In this document: positions 16,818-25,368 of the stretch, piece after piece | Layout of the letters: each line of letters opens with the position of its first letter | Numbering within the stretch: the first letter of the stretch is position 1 | Assembly (NCBI RefSeq): GCF_040276085.1 | Contig: NZ_JBELOK010000004.1 | Location: 248,001-312,000 of the forward strand | From: Castellaniella sp040276085 | Lineage (GTDB): Bacteria; Pseudomonadota; Gammaproteobacteria; Burkholderiales; Burkholderiaceae_B | Length of the DNA: 64,000 nt | Direction: 5' to 3' | Notes under the pieces: model-generated | Databases searched by the model: none | What the model was told of the DNA's origin: nothing | Seen by the model: the letters and a program-made list of their open reading frames with translations, nothing else | Made by a program: the position numbers and the translations under genes

Positions 16818-17716
16818 GCGCTCTTGCCGACACCTCTTCGGTGCAATCAGCCTCTCTCAAGGCTGAAGTTCTCTCCGAGGCCCTGCCTTACATCCGGCGC
16901 TTTCACGGTAAAACCGTCGTCATCAAATACGGCGGCAACGCCATGACCGACGAAGCACTGCAGCGCAGCTTTGCCCACGACGTCGTTCTGCTGAAACTGG
17001 TGGGTCTAAACCCCGTCGTTGTGCACGGTGGCGGGCCACAGATCAACAGCGCCCTCAAGCGTATTGGCAAAGAAGGCACCTTTATCCAGGGCATGCGGGT
17101 CACCGACGCCGAAACCATGGAAGTCGTCGAATGGGTGCTGGGCGGCCAGGTGCAGCAGGACATTGTCATGATGGTCAACGAGGCCGGCGGCAAGGCAGTT
17201 GGTCTTACCGGCAAGGACGGCTGCCTGATTCAGGCACGCAAAAAGATGATGCCCGATCCCGAAAATCCTGGTCAAGTACTGGATATCGGCTTTGTGGGCG
17301 ACATCGAACGCATCGAGCCTGCCGTGGTCAAGGCCCTGCAGGACGATCAGTTCATCCCCATCATTTCATCCATCGGCTACGGCGAGGACGGCCAGGCCTA
17401 CAACATCAACGCCGATGTCGTGGCTGGCAAAATGGCCGAAGTACTGGGCGCCGAAAAACTGGTGATGCTTACCAACACCCCCGGGGTGCTGGATAAAAGC
17501 GGCCAGCTGTTGCGCAGCCTGTCTGCGCAAACCATCGATACGCTCTTTGAAGATGGTACTTTGTCGGGGGGGATGCTGCCCAAGATTGCCTCGGCCCTGG
17601 ACGCCGCGCGTTTTGGCGTCAATTCAGTGCATATCATCGACGGGCGCGTCCCGCACTGCCTGCTGCTCGAGATCCTCACGGATCGCGGCGTCGGCACGAT
17701 GATCAGTTCTCACTGA
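16814..17716 (+). CDS. argB: Acetylglutamate kinase
   Basis: A 300-residue amino-acid kinase that phosphorylates N-acetyl-L-glutamate in arginine synthesis. Motifs: VVIKYGGNAM near residue 34, VVHGGGPQIN, and YNINADVVAGKMAEVL. The long N-terminal helix before the fold (about 1-30) is the type associated with hexameric, arginine-inhibited ArgB, so feedback control is plausible. Its neighbours are envelope genes, which is unusual company for arginine synthesis. Confidence 0.96.
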   Translation: MSALADTSSVQSASLKAEVLSEALPYIRRFHGKTVVIKYGGNAMTDEALQRSFAHDVVLLKLVGLNPVVVHGGGPQINSALKRIGKEGTFIQGMRVTDAETMEVVEWVLGGQVQQDIVMMVNEAGGKAVGLTGKDGCLIQARKKMMPDPENPGQVLDIGFVGDIERIEPAVVKALQDDQFIPIISSIGYGEDGQAYNINADVVAGKMAEVLGAEKLVMLTNTPGVLDKSGQLLRSLSAQTIDTLFEDGTLSGGMLPKIASALDAARFGVNSVHIIDGRVPHCLLLEILTDRGVGTMISSH

Positions 17717-18465
17717 TGTCTCCCTTACGGCCGCCCAGCCCCTTGCGGCGGGGGCGGCATATCCCCGCCAACGCCCCAGTCTGGCTGTTCGATCTCGATA
17801 ACACCCTGCACGATGCCTCGCGAGGCATCTTCGGGATGATCGATCAGCGCATGAGCTCGGCAGTGGCCCAGGCGCTGGGCGTACCTGCCGACCAAGCCGA
17901 CATCCTGCGACGCCGATACTGGAAACGCTACGGGGCCACGGCCATCGGGCTGGCCCGGCATCATGGCGTGAACCTGAACCAGTTTCTGGCAAGCTGTCAC
18001 AATTTTGACGTCCGGCCACTGGTGCATGCAGAAACCGGGCTCGGGGCACGCCTGCGGGCGCTGCCGGGCACGCGTATCGTGCTGACCAATGCGCCTGCCC
18101 ATTATGCGCGACGCGTACTCAAGGCTTTGGGTATCCTGCAAGAGTTTGACGGCCTGTGGGCCATCGACCACATGATGCCCATGGGGTTTGCCCGGCCCAA
18201 GCCGTCGCCAGGCCTGATGCATCAGATCATTGCACAGCTGCAGGTACCCGCCCACCGCATCATCCTGGTAGAAGACACTCTGCGCAACCTGAGATCAGCC
18301 CGTCAGGCGGGCATGAAAACCGTGTACCTGTACCATCCAGGTACCCCGTTTGCGCGCCAGCAGTATGGCCGCGATCAGTATGTGGACGTGCGCATCAATC
18401 GCCTGAGCAACCTGCTTCTGCAGGCGGCCGCCGGGCACATACCAGGCAGTCGGGGTCGCGCTTAA
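17716..18465 (+). CDS. Pyrimidine 5'-nucleotidase-type HAD hydrolase
   Basis: A 249-residue HAD phosphatase with catalytic loop WLFDLDNTLHDAS (near 23-35), motif II IVLTNAP, the lysine in ARPKPS and motif IV ILVEDTLRNL. It resembles the pyrimidine 5'-nucleotidase (SDT1) group often found after argB in betaproteobacteria, where slmA commonly follows; slmA is not here. The start overlaps the argB stop (TGATG). Its last 71 bp overlap moeB on the other strand. Confidence 0.85.
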   Translation: MSPLRPPSPLRRGRHIPANAPVWLFDLDNTLHDASRGIFGMIDQRMSSAVAQALGVPADQADILRRRYWKRYGATAIGLARHHGVNLNQFLASCHNFDVRPLVHAETGLGARLRALPGTRIVLTNAPAHYARRVLKALGILQEFDGLWAIDHMMPMGFARPKPSPGLMHQIIAQLQVPAHRIILVEDTLRNLRSARQAGMKTVYLYHPGTPFARQQYGRDQYVDVRINRLSNLLLQAAAGHIPGSRGRA

Positions 18466-19183
18466 ACCGGATGGTGTGCCATTGCATGCGCAAGGCATCC
18501 ACGGATAGCAACCGCCCCACCAGGGGCTCTCCCATGCCGGCGATCAGCTTGATGGCTTCCGCAGCCTGCACACTGCCTACCATTCCCAGCAAGGGCCCCA
18601 GAACACCTGTGGTGGCACAGCGAAGTTCTTCGAGATCATCAGCCTCGGGGAAAAGGCAGTGATAGCACGGGGAGGCCTCATCGCGCAGATCGTAAACGCT
18701 GACCTGCCCCGAAAACTTGATGGCTGCGCCAGACACCAGGGGGGTGCGGGTGGCCACGCACGCGCGGTTGATGGCGTGCCGGGTAGCAAAGTTGTCGCAG
18801 CAGTCGAGAACAAGATCAACCTGGGCAGCCAGGGCAATGAGGCGCGTATCATCCAGGCGTTCAACCAGGGCCTGCACCTCGATATCCGGATTGAGTGCCA
18901 GCAAGGCATCCCGGCCAGACTGGGCCTTGTGCCGCCCCAGGCCACTGGTGTCATGCAGAATCTGGCGCTGCAGATTGCTGAGCTCGACCACATCGTCATC
19001 CACCAGCACAATCCGGCCAACGCCCGCTGCAGCCAGATACAGCGCCGCAGGAGAGCCGAGCCCACCGGCACCAACAATCAGGACCCGCGCAGCCAGCAGA
19101 CGCTCCTGGCCTTCGATACCCAGCTCATCCAGAAGGATGTGCCGGGCATAACGCATCAGGCGGGTGTCATCCAGAACACTCAT
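18395..19183 (-). CDS. moeB: Molybdopterin-synthase adenylyltransferase MoeB / ThiF-like
   Basis: A 262-residue E1-like enzyme that adenylates the C-terminal glycine of MoaD or ThiS. The nucleotide loop VGAGGLGSPAALYLA (near 38-52), the arginine in ELSNLQRQILH, and two Cys-x-x-Cys zinc pairs (CYHC and CLVC) are visible. The second pair is encoded in the overlap with the HAD gene. There is no rhodanese domain. It is the last gene of the minus-strand run gpmA-envC-ctpA-moeB and overlaps ctpA by ATGA. Confidence 0.9.
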   Translation of the reverse strand: MSVLDDTRLMRYARHILLDELGIEGQERLLAARVLIVGAGGLGSPAALYLAAAGVGRIVLVDDDVVELSNLQRQILHDTSGLGRHKAQSGRDALLALNPDIEVQALVERLDDTRLIALAAQVDLVLDCCDNFATRHAINRACVATRTPLVSGAAIKFSGQVSVYDLRDEASPCYHCLFPEADDLEELRCATTGVLGPLLGMVGSVQAAEAIKLIAGMGEPLVGRLLSVDALRMQWHTIRFKRDPDCLVCARRPPAEAGCSGD

Positions 19184-20706
19184 GGAAGCCTGATCAAACC
19201 ATCCGGTGTAATCCGGTAACGCTGAACCGGCGTCTCGGGCCCGTCATTCAGGGTTTTTTTTTCAGCAGGCGCCTGTTGGGGTTGTGGTGCCGTGACAGGC
19301 GTGCTGGAGGTGCTGTCTTTGGTGTCCTTAGCCTTGGCCTTCTGCTGCTTCGCCAGCAGAGGATCCAGCTTGAGTACCGGGCGGCCTTGCAAGGCATTGA
19401 GCGCCTGCTGCAATTGCCAGTCGTCGGCACCGCCAAACTCGAACATCTTGATTTCACCCTCGACAAAGCTGTCTTCGTCTTCGGCCTTGGCCGCCTGGCT
19501 AGCCGCCTGATTAGCCAGATGGTGCTGGAGGTCGACCTCCCGCTCCATGCGGAACAGATTGCCTGCAGCGCTATCGTCCACGATGTGGTCGGGGGTTACC
19601 CCGGTATTCTGGATGGAGCGGCCACTGGGCGTGTAATACCGTGCTGTGGTGAGCTTGATACCGGTGTCCTTGCCCAATTGCAGCACCGACTGCACCGAGC
19701 CCTTGCCAAAGGTGCGATTACCCACCACCTGGGCCCGCTTGTAATCCTGCAGGGCCCCAGCCACGATCTCCGAGGCAGAGGCCGAACCCACGTTAACCAG
19801 CACCACCATGGGCACGGTGCGTGTCCAGCTGGGCAATGACACCCCGATATCCATACCATGGCTGCCATTGAGCGGGCGGGCGTAGAACTCTTCGTTGGAC
19901 GAGGGAATGCGGCCCTTGGTAGACACCACCAGCTTGCCGGGTTCTATGAAGGCCGAGGTAACGCCAATAGCGCCATCCAGCAGACCCCCCGGGTCGTTGC
20001 GGAGATCAAGCACCAGGCCTTTGGGGGCCTGCTTTTTACCAAAGTTTGCCAGCATTTTTACGAGATCGGATGTGGTGCGATCCTGGAACTGGCTGATACG
20101 CACGTAGGCAATATTGTGTGCCAGCATCTTGCCGCGCACACTGCGCGTCTTGATCATTTCGCGCACGATATGAAACTTGAGCGGCTTGTTGCTGCCCGCA
20201 CGCTGAACCGTCAGGACGATCGGGGTGCCGGGCTCGCCCCGCATTTTTTTGACCGCATCATTAAGCGACATGCCCTTGGTGGGCTCGCCATCGATTTCGG
20301 TGATGAGGTCGCCCGTGAGGATCCCGGCCCGGGCAGCTGGTGTGTCTTCGATGGGCGCGATCACCTTGGGCATGCCGTCCTGGGTACCGATCTCGATGCC
20401 CAGCCCGCCAAAGCCACCACGGGTGATATCCTGCATCTGTTTGTAGGCTTCTTCGTCCAGATACACAGAGTGGGGGTCGAGATCAGAGAAAAGCCCCTTG
20501 ATGGCGTCATCCATCAATACCTGATCGGCAACCGGCTCTACGTAGCTGGACTTGATGGCACCATAGACGTTGGCAAACTGCTGCAAGCTTTTTAATGGCA
20601 GGGGCTCGCCCTTTTGGGCGGTTGCCGTGATGCCCAGGGTAAGCAATACGCCGCCCAGCATCCCCACCATGATCCAGCCCAACGATCGATTTTTTCGAGT
20701 GCCCAT
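19180..20706 (-). CDS. ctpA: Carboxy-terminal processing protease (S41)
   Basis: A 508-residue periplasmic serine protease. A signal anchor (IMVGMLGGVLLTLGITATA, about 11-30) precedes the fold. A PDZ domain covers about 90-170 (GGLGIEIGTQDGMPKVIAP). The S41 core carries the catalytic serine in GSASASEIVAG and the lysine in FGKGSVQS. The C-terminal 90 residues are Lys/Ala/Pro-rich. ATG 20706 is chosen because it puts the signal anchor at the N-terminus. Such proteases trim lipoproteins or peptidoglycan hydrolases; co-transcription with envC suggests a role in cell separation. Confidence 0.93.
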   Translation of the reverse strand: MGTRKNRSLGWIMVGMLGGVLLTLGITATAQKGEPLPLKSLQQFANVYGAIKSSYVEPVADQVLMDDAIKGLFSDLDPHSVYLDEEAYKQMQDITRGGFGGLGIEIGTQDGMPKVIAPIEDTPAARAGILTGDLITEIDGEPTKGMSLNDAVKKMRGEPGTPIVLTVQRAGSNKPLKFHIVREMIKTRSVRGKMLAHNIAYVRISQFQDRTTSDLVKMLANFGKKQAPKGLVLDLRNDPGGLLDGAIGVTSAFIEPGKLVVSTKGRIPSSNEEFYARPLNGSHGMDIGVSLPSWTRTVPMVVLVNVGSASASEIVAGALQDYKRAQVVGNRTFGKGSVQSVLQLGKDTGIKLTTARYYTPSGRSIQNTGVTPDHIVDDSAAGNLFRMEREVDLQHHLANQAASQAAKAEDEDSFVEGEIKMFEFGGADDWQLQQALNALQGRPVLKLDPLLAKQQKAKAKDTKDSTSSTPVTAPQPQQAPAEKKTLNDGPETPVQRYRITPDGLIRLP

Positions 20707-20798
20707 GCACGCCTCTAGGATAAGTGTCTTGTGGTGCCTGAATTCAGGCTTGATGCGCTGCAAAAAGAACGCGCACCAAACCTAACATAGTACAGAAA

Positions 20799-22202
20799 TT
20801 AAGGCTGCAACCATAGTTGGGGGTTGATGGGAGCCCCCTGATGGCGCAGTTCGAAGTACAACCCCGGATCTACCTGTCCCCCGGTGGCCCCCACCCTGGC
20901 CACGACATCGCCTTGCGCCACGATATCGCCCACCTGCTTGAGCACTGCCTGGTTGTAACCGTAGATACTGAGATACTGTTGACCGTGGTCGATGATCAGT
21001 AAATTGCCAAAACCACTCAGCCAGTGGGCATACACCACCCGTCCCGGCGCAACGGCGCGCACCGGGGTGCCCGCAGCCGCCCTCAGTACGACACCACGCC
21101 ACAGGCCGCCCTCAGGCCGCTGGGCCCCAAAGCGTCCCAGCAGATCACCCTGCACGGGCCGCGGCAAACGTTTGTGCAAACCAGCAAACCCTTGCTCGGG
21201 CATCGTGCGCGGGGCCAGTGAGGCATCCTCGCGGGGCTCTGCCTTCTGTGCCTGGCCCCCTGGCGCCGAGGCTACCTGCTCTTCTGCAGTCAGGCCCTGC
21301 GCAGGGGTTTCTGAAGAACGGACGTGACGTTCGGCCTGCTCGCGTATCTCTTGCGCATGGCGTGCTGCCTGCTCACGTTCGGCTTTCAGCTGCCGCGCCC
21401 GGCGGGCCTGCTCGGCTTTCTCACGGGCACGTTGTTCGGCAGCCGCCTTGATGGCTGCCTGCCTGCGCGCCTCGGCCTTGGCAATCTCGACATCCAGTGA
21501 TTTGATCAGTGAGCCCAGGCGTGTGTCTCGAGCTTGCAGGTGCTCGGCCTGCTGCTGTTGTGTCTTGAGCTGCGCCTGCACCTTGGCAAGCACCACCTGC
21601 CGCTCATGTTGCTGCTCTTGCAGCGCCTGCTTTTGCGTTTTGGTATCGTCCAACAAGGTGTTGAGCTCTGCCTGGCGGGCGTCAGTGTCACGCTGCAGCG
21701 CTGCCAGCTTATCGACCGTTTTTTGCACGGACTGCAAGGTATCGGTGCGTGCGCGCGACACATAGGCCAGATAGGCCAGTGCACGGCCGATCTCCTGGGG
21801 ATCCTCGCCCGACAGCAAGGCCGTCCAGGGAGACAGGCCGCTGGCATACTGCGCGCGCAACTGTTTGGCCAATGCATCCCGCTGGCGACCAAACTCAGCC
21901 ATCTGCTGCTGACGGGCGCTGGAGAGCTCTTGCAAGGTTTTGTCCAGCGCCTCACGACGCTGGGCCAGATCAACCAGGCGCCGGGTAATGTCGGAGATGG
22001 CCTGTTCGGAAGCCTTGAGATCCCGGGAAGCGTCCTCGCGGGCAGACTCGGAGGAATCAATGTGCTTTTGCACAGCCTCGATCTGCTCGCGCAACGCCTT
22101 GCGGTCTTCTTGCGCCTGGGCCTGCCGAGTTTGCAGCGACGCCTGAACGCTGGCGGACAAGGCCACCAGACACACCATCAAACCCAGCCCCAGAACACGC
22201 AT
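20799..22202 (-). CDS. envC: Murein hydrolase activator EnvC
   Basis: A 467-residue protein with a signal peptide (LGLGLMVCLVALSASVQA) and long coiled coils (about 25-270). The C-terminal LytM domain has lost the metal ligands of active M23 peptidases: YGYN where a histidine is expected and LYFELRHQG instead of an HxH motif. That is the pattern of EnvC, which does not cut peptidoglycan but activates septal amidases. It starts 1 nt after the gpmA stop. Confidence 0.93.
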   Translation of the reverse strand: MRVLGLGLMVCLVALSASVQASLQTRQAQAQEDRKALREQIEAVQKHIDSSESAREDASRDLKASEQAISDITRRLVDLAQRREALDKTLQELSSARQQQMAEFGRQRDALAKQLRAQYASGLSPWTALLSGEDPQEIGRALAYLAYVSRARTDTLQSVQKTVDKLAALQRDTDARQAELNTLLDDTKTQKQALQEQQHERQVVLAKVQAQLKTQQQQAEHLQARDTRLGSLIKSLDVEIAKAEARRQAAIKAAAEQRAREKAEQARRARQLKAEREQAARHAQEIREQAERHVRSSETPAQGLTAEEQVASAPGGQAQKAEPREDASLAPRTMPEQGFAGLHKRLPRPVQGDLLGRFGAQRPEGGLWRGVVLRAAAGTPVRAVAPGRVVYAHWLSGFGNLLIIDHGQQYLSIYGYNQAVLKQVGDIVAQGDVVARVGATGGQVDPGLYFELRHQGAPINPQLWLQP

Positions 22203-22203
22203 A

Positions 22204-22956
22204 TCAGCCCTGCTGCGCCTTACCCTGATTGGCCACAGCCTGCATGGCGGCACGAATTTTTTCTTCATCGCCCAGATAAGCATGACGAATCGGACGAAGC
22301 TCGGCATCGAGCTCGTAGACCAGCGGTTGCCCGGTGGGGATGTTAAGACCAATGATTTCTTCGTCTGACAGACCATCCAGGTGCTTGATGAGGGCACGCA
22401 GGCTGTTGCCATGGGCAGATATCAGCACACGCCGACCCGCACGGATGGCTGGTGCGATGGAATCATCCCAAAACGGCACCACGCGGTCGACGGTGTCACG
22501 CAAGCACTCGGTGGCGGGCAACTGATCGGCCGGCACCCGGCGATAGCGCGCATCGAAACGTGGATGGCGCGGATCGTCCTGGGACAGGGGCTCGGGGGCG
22601 ATATCGTAGGCGCGGCGCCATTGCAGCACCTGCGCTTCGCCATACTGTGCAGCGGTCTCGGCCTTGTTCAGCCCCTGAAGTGCACCGTAATGGCGCTCGT
22701 TGAGCCGCCAGCTCAGCCCGATCGGGGTGTGCATGGCATCCATGGCATCCAGCGCAATCCACAAGGTGCGGATGGCACGCTTGAGCACGGATGAAAAGGC
22801 CAGGTCAAACTCGAAACCCTCGGCGCGGAGCAATGCACCCGCCTGTTGCGCCTGGGCACGGCCAGTGTCGGTGAGGTCGACATCTGTCCAGCCTGTAAAA
22901 CGGTTTTCGAGATTCCATTGGCTCTCGCCATGACGCATAAGGACTAGTTTGTACAT
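22204..22956 (-). CDS. gpmA: 2,3-bisphosphoglycerate-dependent phosphoglycerate mutase
   Basis: A 250-residue glycolytic enzyme interconverting 3- and 2-phosphoglycerate. Catalytic histidine in LMRHGESQWNLENRFTGW (near residue 9), second histidine in ISAHGNSLRAL, and the dPGM-specific RRSY-like segment RRAYDI. In E. coli the gene upstream of envC encodes the unrelated Mn-dependent mutase GpmM; here the cofactor-dependent enzyme takes that place. Confidence 0.96.
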   Translation of the reverse strand: MYKLVLMRHGESQWNLENRFTGWTDVDLTDTGRAQAQQAGALLRAEGFEFDLAFSSVLKRAIRTLWIALDAMDAMHTPIGLSWRLNERHYGALQGLNKAETAAQYGEAQVLQWRRAYDIAPEPLSQDDPRHPRFDARYRRVPADQLPATECLRDTVDRVVPFWDDSIAPAIRAGRRVLISAHGNSLRALIKHLDGLSDEEIIGLNIPTGQPLVYELDAELRPIRHAYLGDEEKIRAAMQAVANQGKAQQG

Positions 22957-22975
22957 GAGCTGCCAGTCTGAAAAG

Positions 22976-23001
22976 TTGAAAATAGCTGATCATTTTATAA
23001 T
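22976..23001 (+). promoter_or_regulatory. Candidate promoter for yibN-grxC-secB
   Basis: A perfect TATAAT at 22996-23001 lies 45 bp before the yibN start, with TTGAAA at 22976-22981. The 14-bp spacing is short, so the true -35 may differ. A second, weaker box TACAAT is at 23011-23016. Confidence 0.4.
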
Positions 23002-23045
23002 CCCCCAGCATACAATTCCCTCTCACCGCTGTAACAGGAATCGCC

Positions 23046-23456
23046 GTGGACTTTTTACTTGGCCAGAACAACCTCTGGATCGTGCTGATTGCACTGGCAT
23101 CGGGCGCCTTGCTGCTGTGGCCCTCCCTATCCAAGGGACGCTCAAACGCACGCATCGCCCTCACCGACGCCATCCAGCAGATCAATCGCGAACAAGGCCT
23201 GTTCGTCGACATTCGCCCTGCCGAGCAATTCAAGGCCGGTCACATCCCGCAAGCGCGCAACATCACGCTCGATACACTCGAGAGCCACGTGGGCACGCTC
23301 CCCCAGGACAAACCGATTGTCGTGGTAGACGCCCACGGCCGCGAAGGCGCCCGTGCCGTCACGCAATTGCGCAAACACGGCTTTCAACGGGTATCCTGTC
23401 TTGATGGCGGCCTGAACGCCTGGACCGAAGGCGGCATGCCACTCAAGAAATCCTGA
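23046..23456 (+). CDS. yibN: Membrane-anchored rhodanese-like protein YibN
   Basis: A 136-residue protein with one N-terminal membrane helix (LWIVLIALASGALLLWPSL) and a rhodanese fold (VDIRPAEQFKAGHIPQARNI, CLDGGLNAWTEGGMPL). The catalytic loop, normally Cys-x-x-Gly-x-Arg, reads VVVDAHGREGARA with no cysteine, so sulfur transfer is unlikely. E. coli YibN also has an unusual loop and the same neighbours (grxC, secB, gpsA). GTG at 23046 is the start. Confidence 0.88.
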   Translation: MDFLLGQNNLWIVLIALASGALLLWPSLSKGRSNARIALTDAIQQINREQGLFVDIRPAEQFKAGHIPQARNITLDTLESHVGTLPQDKPIVVVDAHGREGARAVTQLRKHGFQRVSCLDGGLNAWTEGGMPLKKS

Positions 23457-23468
23457 TAGAGTCTTTTG

Positions 23469-23726
23469 ATGTCACACATTACGATGTACTGCACCACCGT
23501 GTGTCCGTATTGCACACGCGCCGAGATGCTGCTCAAACAACGCGGCGTCCAGGAAATTCATAAAATCTATGTCGATCGCGACCCCGCCCAACGTTCCATC
23601 ATGATGGAACGCACCGGCCGGCGCACAGTACCGCAAATCTATATCGGCGAACGCCACATTGGCGGCTACGACGATCTGTCCGCCCTCGATCGCGCAGACG
23701 GCCTGTTGCCCTTGCTACAGGCTTGA
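23469..23726 (+). CDS. grxC: Glutaredoxin 3
   Basis: An 85-residue dithiol glutaredoxin with active site CPYC (near residues 12-15), TVPQIYIGE containing the cis-proline, and GGYDDL for glutathione binding. It reduces protein disulfides and mixed disulfides with glutathione in the cytosol. An in-frame TTG just upstream (23466) is an unlikely start. It sits between yibN and secB as in E. coli. Confidence 0.95.
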   Translation: MSHITMYCTTVCPYCTRAEMLLKQRGVQEIHKIYVDRDPAQRSIMMERTGRRTVPQIYIGERHIGGYDDLSALDRADGLLPLLQA

Positions 23727-23759
23727 TCCCCTTCCACCGACCCTTGCACGGAACCCCAC

Positions 23760-24263
23760 ATGTCTGAAGAAAACCAAACCGACGGCCAATCCCCAAGCTT
23801 CGGCTTGCAACGTACCTATGTCAAAGACCTCTCTCTCGAGATGCCCAATGCACCGGCAATTTTCCTCGAGCCCGAAGGTCCCACCGTCGAAGTTTCCATC
23901 CAGGTGGGTGGCGAACAACTGGCCGAGTCCGTCTTCGAAGCCGTCGTCACGGCAACCGTCACCACCCGCATTGGCGACAAAGTCGTTTACCTGGTCGAGC
24001 TCAGCCAGGCGGGCATTTTCGAAGCCGCCAACATCCCGGCCGACCAACTCGACCCCCTGCTGGGCATTGTCTGCCCCACCATGCTTTACCCCTATCTGCG
24101 CGCCAATGTGGCCGATGCCATCACGCGCACCTCGCTGCCTCCGCTGCATCTCAGCGAAATGAACTTCCAGGCGCTCTACGAGCAACGCATTGCACAGCAA
24201 AACGGCCAACAGGAAAAAGGCGAAGATTCCGGCCTGATCCTCCCCCCGGGCGCGCGCAACTAA
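23760..24263 (+). CDS. secB: Protein-export chaperone SecB
   Basis: A 167-residue tetrameric chaperone that keeps preproteins unfolded and delivers them to SecA. Typical segments are FGLQRTYVKDLSLEMPNAP and ISQ-like LSEMNFQALYEQR near the C-terminus. The last 20 residues are charged and Gly/Pro-rich. Located between grxC and gpsA. Confidence 0.96.
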   Translation: MSEENQTDGQSPSFGLQRTYVKDLSLEMPNAPAIFLEPEGPTVEVSIQVGGEQLAESVFEAVVTATVTTRIGDKVVYLVELSQAGIFEAANIPADQLDPLLGIVCPTMLYPYLRANVADAITRTSLPPLHLSEMNFQALYEQRIAQQNGQQEKGEDSGLILPPGARN

Positions 24264-24278
24264 GCCAGACCATCCGGC

Positions 24279-24296
24279 CAGGCCCCTCAGGGCCTG
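24279..24296 (+). terminator. Stem-loop between secB and gpsA
   Basis: CAGGCCC (24279-24285) pairs with GGGCCTG (24290-24296) over a CTCA loop, 16 nt after the secB stop. No T-run follows, so read-through into gpsA is likely. Confidence 0.35.
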
Positions 24297-24326
24297 CCAA
24301 TCAGCGCTACTTATCTGCACACCACC

Positions 24327-25361
24327 ATGTCCACTGTCCGTCTGGCTGTTCTGGGTGCCGGCAACTGGGGTACCGCCTTGGCCGCCCTGGCCAGCCGTCA
24401 GGCCGATACTGTGCTGTGGGCCCGAGACCCCGCCACCGCGCAGGGAATACAACAAGCCCACCGCAATCCCCGCTATCTGTCAGACATCGAACTGCCAGTC
24501 TCGCTGCGCGCCACGCCGCACTGGGATGACGCGCTGTCCCATGTTCTGGATGCCCCCAAAGGCACTCTGCGCCTGATTGTGCTGGGCGTTCCGATGTCCG
24601 GGATGCCGGAAACCTGCCGGCACCTGGCACGCCATTTTCCGGCGCACGCCCCGGGCACCGTGCATCTGCTCTGGACATGCAAGGGGATCAGCCCCGATAC
24701 CTTGCAGTGGCCGCATCAGATCCTGTGCGACTCACTGGCGCATCTGCCCTGGCTGCATGCCGGCGTGCTCTCAGGCCCCTCGTTTGCCCGCGAAGTGGCG
24801 CAGGGGCTTCCCGTGGCACTGACCGTTGCCAGCACCCATGCCGACACCGGCGAGGTTGCCCAGGCGGCGTTTCACGGCAATCAGGCACGCATCTACACCA
24901 CCCGTGACATCATCGGGGTTGAGGCGGGTGGCGCGCTAAAAAACGTCATGGCCATCGCCTGTGGGATCAGCGACGGCCTGCAGCTGGGCACCAACGCCCG
25001 GGCGGCCCTCATCACCCGCGGCCTGGCAGAAATCCAGCGCCTGGGGGTTTCGTTGGGCGGGCGCGCAGCAACTTTTACCGGCCTGACCGGCCTGGGCGAT
25101 CTGGTGCTAACTGCAACGGGCGATCTTTCGCGCAACCGGCAAGTGGGCGTTGCCCTGGGACAAGGGCATTCCTTGCAAAGCATCCTGGCCAACGGGATGA
25201 CCGCAGAAGGCGTACGCTGCGCACAGGCCGCCCTGGCATTGGGGAGACGCCACAATGTGGATCTGCCCATCACGGACGCCGTGTGCCAGGTACTGTTTGC
25301 CAACCTGCCCCCCCATCAGGCCGTGGCCAGGCTATTGGCCCGCGACGCACGCCCCGAATAA
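24327..25361 (+). CDS. gpsA: Glycerol-3-phosphate dehydrogenase [NAD(P)+]
   Basis: A 344-residue cytosolic enzyme that makes sn-glycerol-3-P from dihydroxyacetone-P for phospholipids. The dinucleotide loop is VLGAGNWGTALA at the N-terminus; GVLSGPSFAREV and the catalytic lysine region EAGGALKNVMAIACG are present, as is TGLGDLVLTATGDLSRNR. It converges with trmL, 7 nt between stops. Confidence 0.95.
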   Translation: MSTVRLAVLGAGNWGTALAALASRQADTVLWARDPATAQGIQQAHRNPRYLSDIELPVSLRATPHWDDALSHVLDAPKGTLRLIVLGVPMSGMPETCRHLARHFPAHAPGTVHLLWTCKGISPDTLQWPHQILCDSLAHLPWLHAGVLSGPSFAREVAQGLPVALTVASTHADTGEVAQAAFHGNQARIYTTRDIIGVEAGGALKNVMAIACGISDGLQLGTNARAALITRGLAEIQRLGVSLGGRAATFTGLTGLGDLVLTATGDLSRNRQVGVALGQGHSLQSILANGMTAEGVRCAQAALALGRRHNVDLPITDAVCQVLFANLPPHQAVARLLARDARPE

Positions 25362-25368
25362 ACGCGCC

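Noticed and set aside
20799..21100. Active M23 endopeptidase in the envC C-terminus
   Set aside because: The metal-binding histidines are replaced, so the domain is the non-catalytic activator type.
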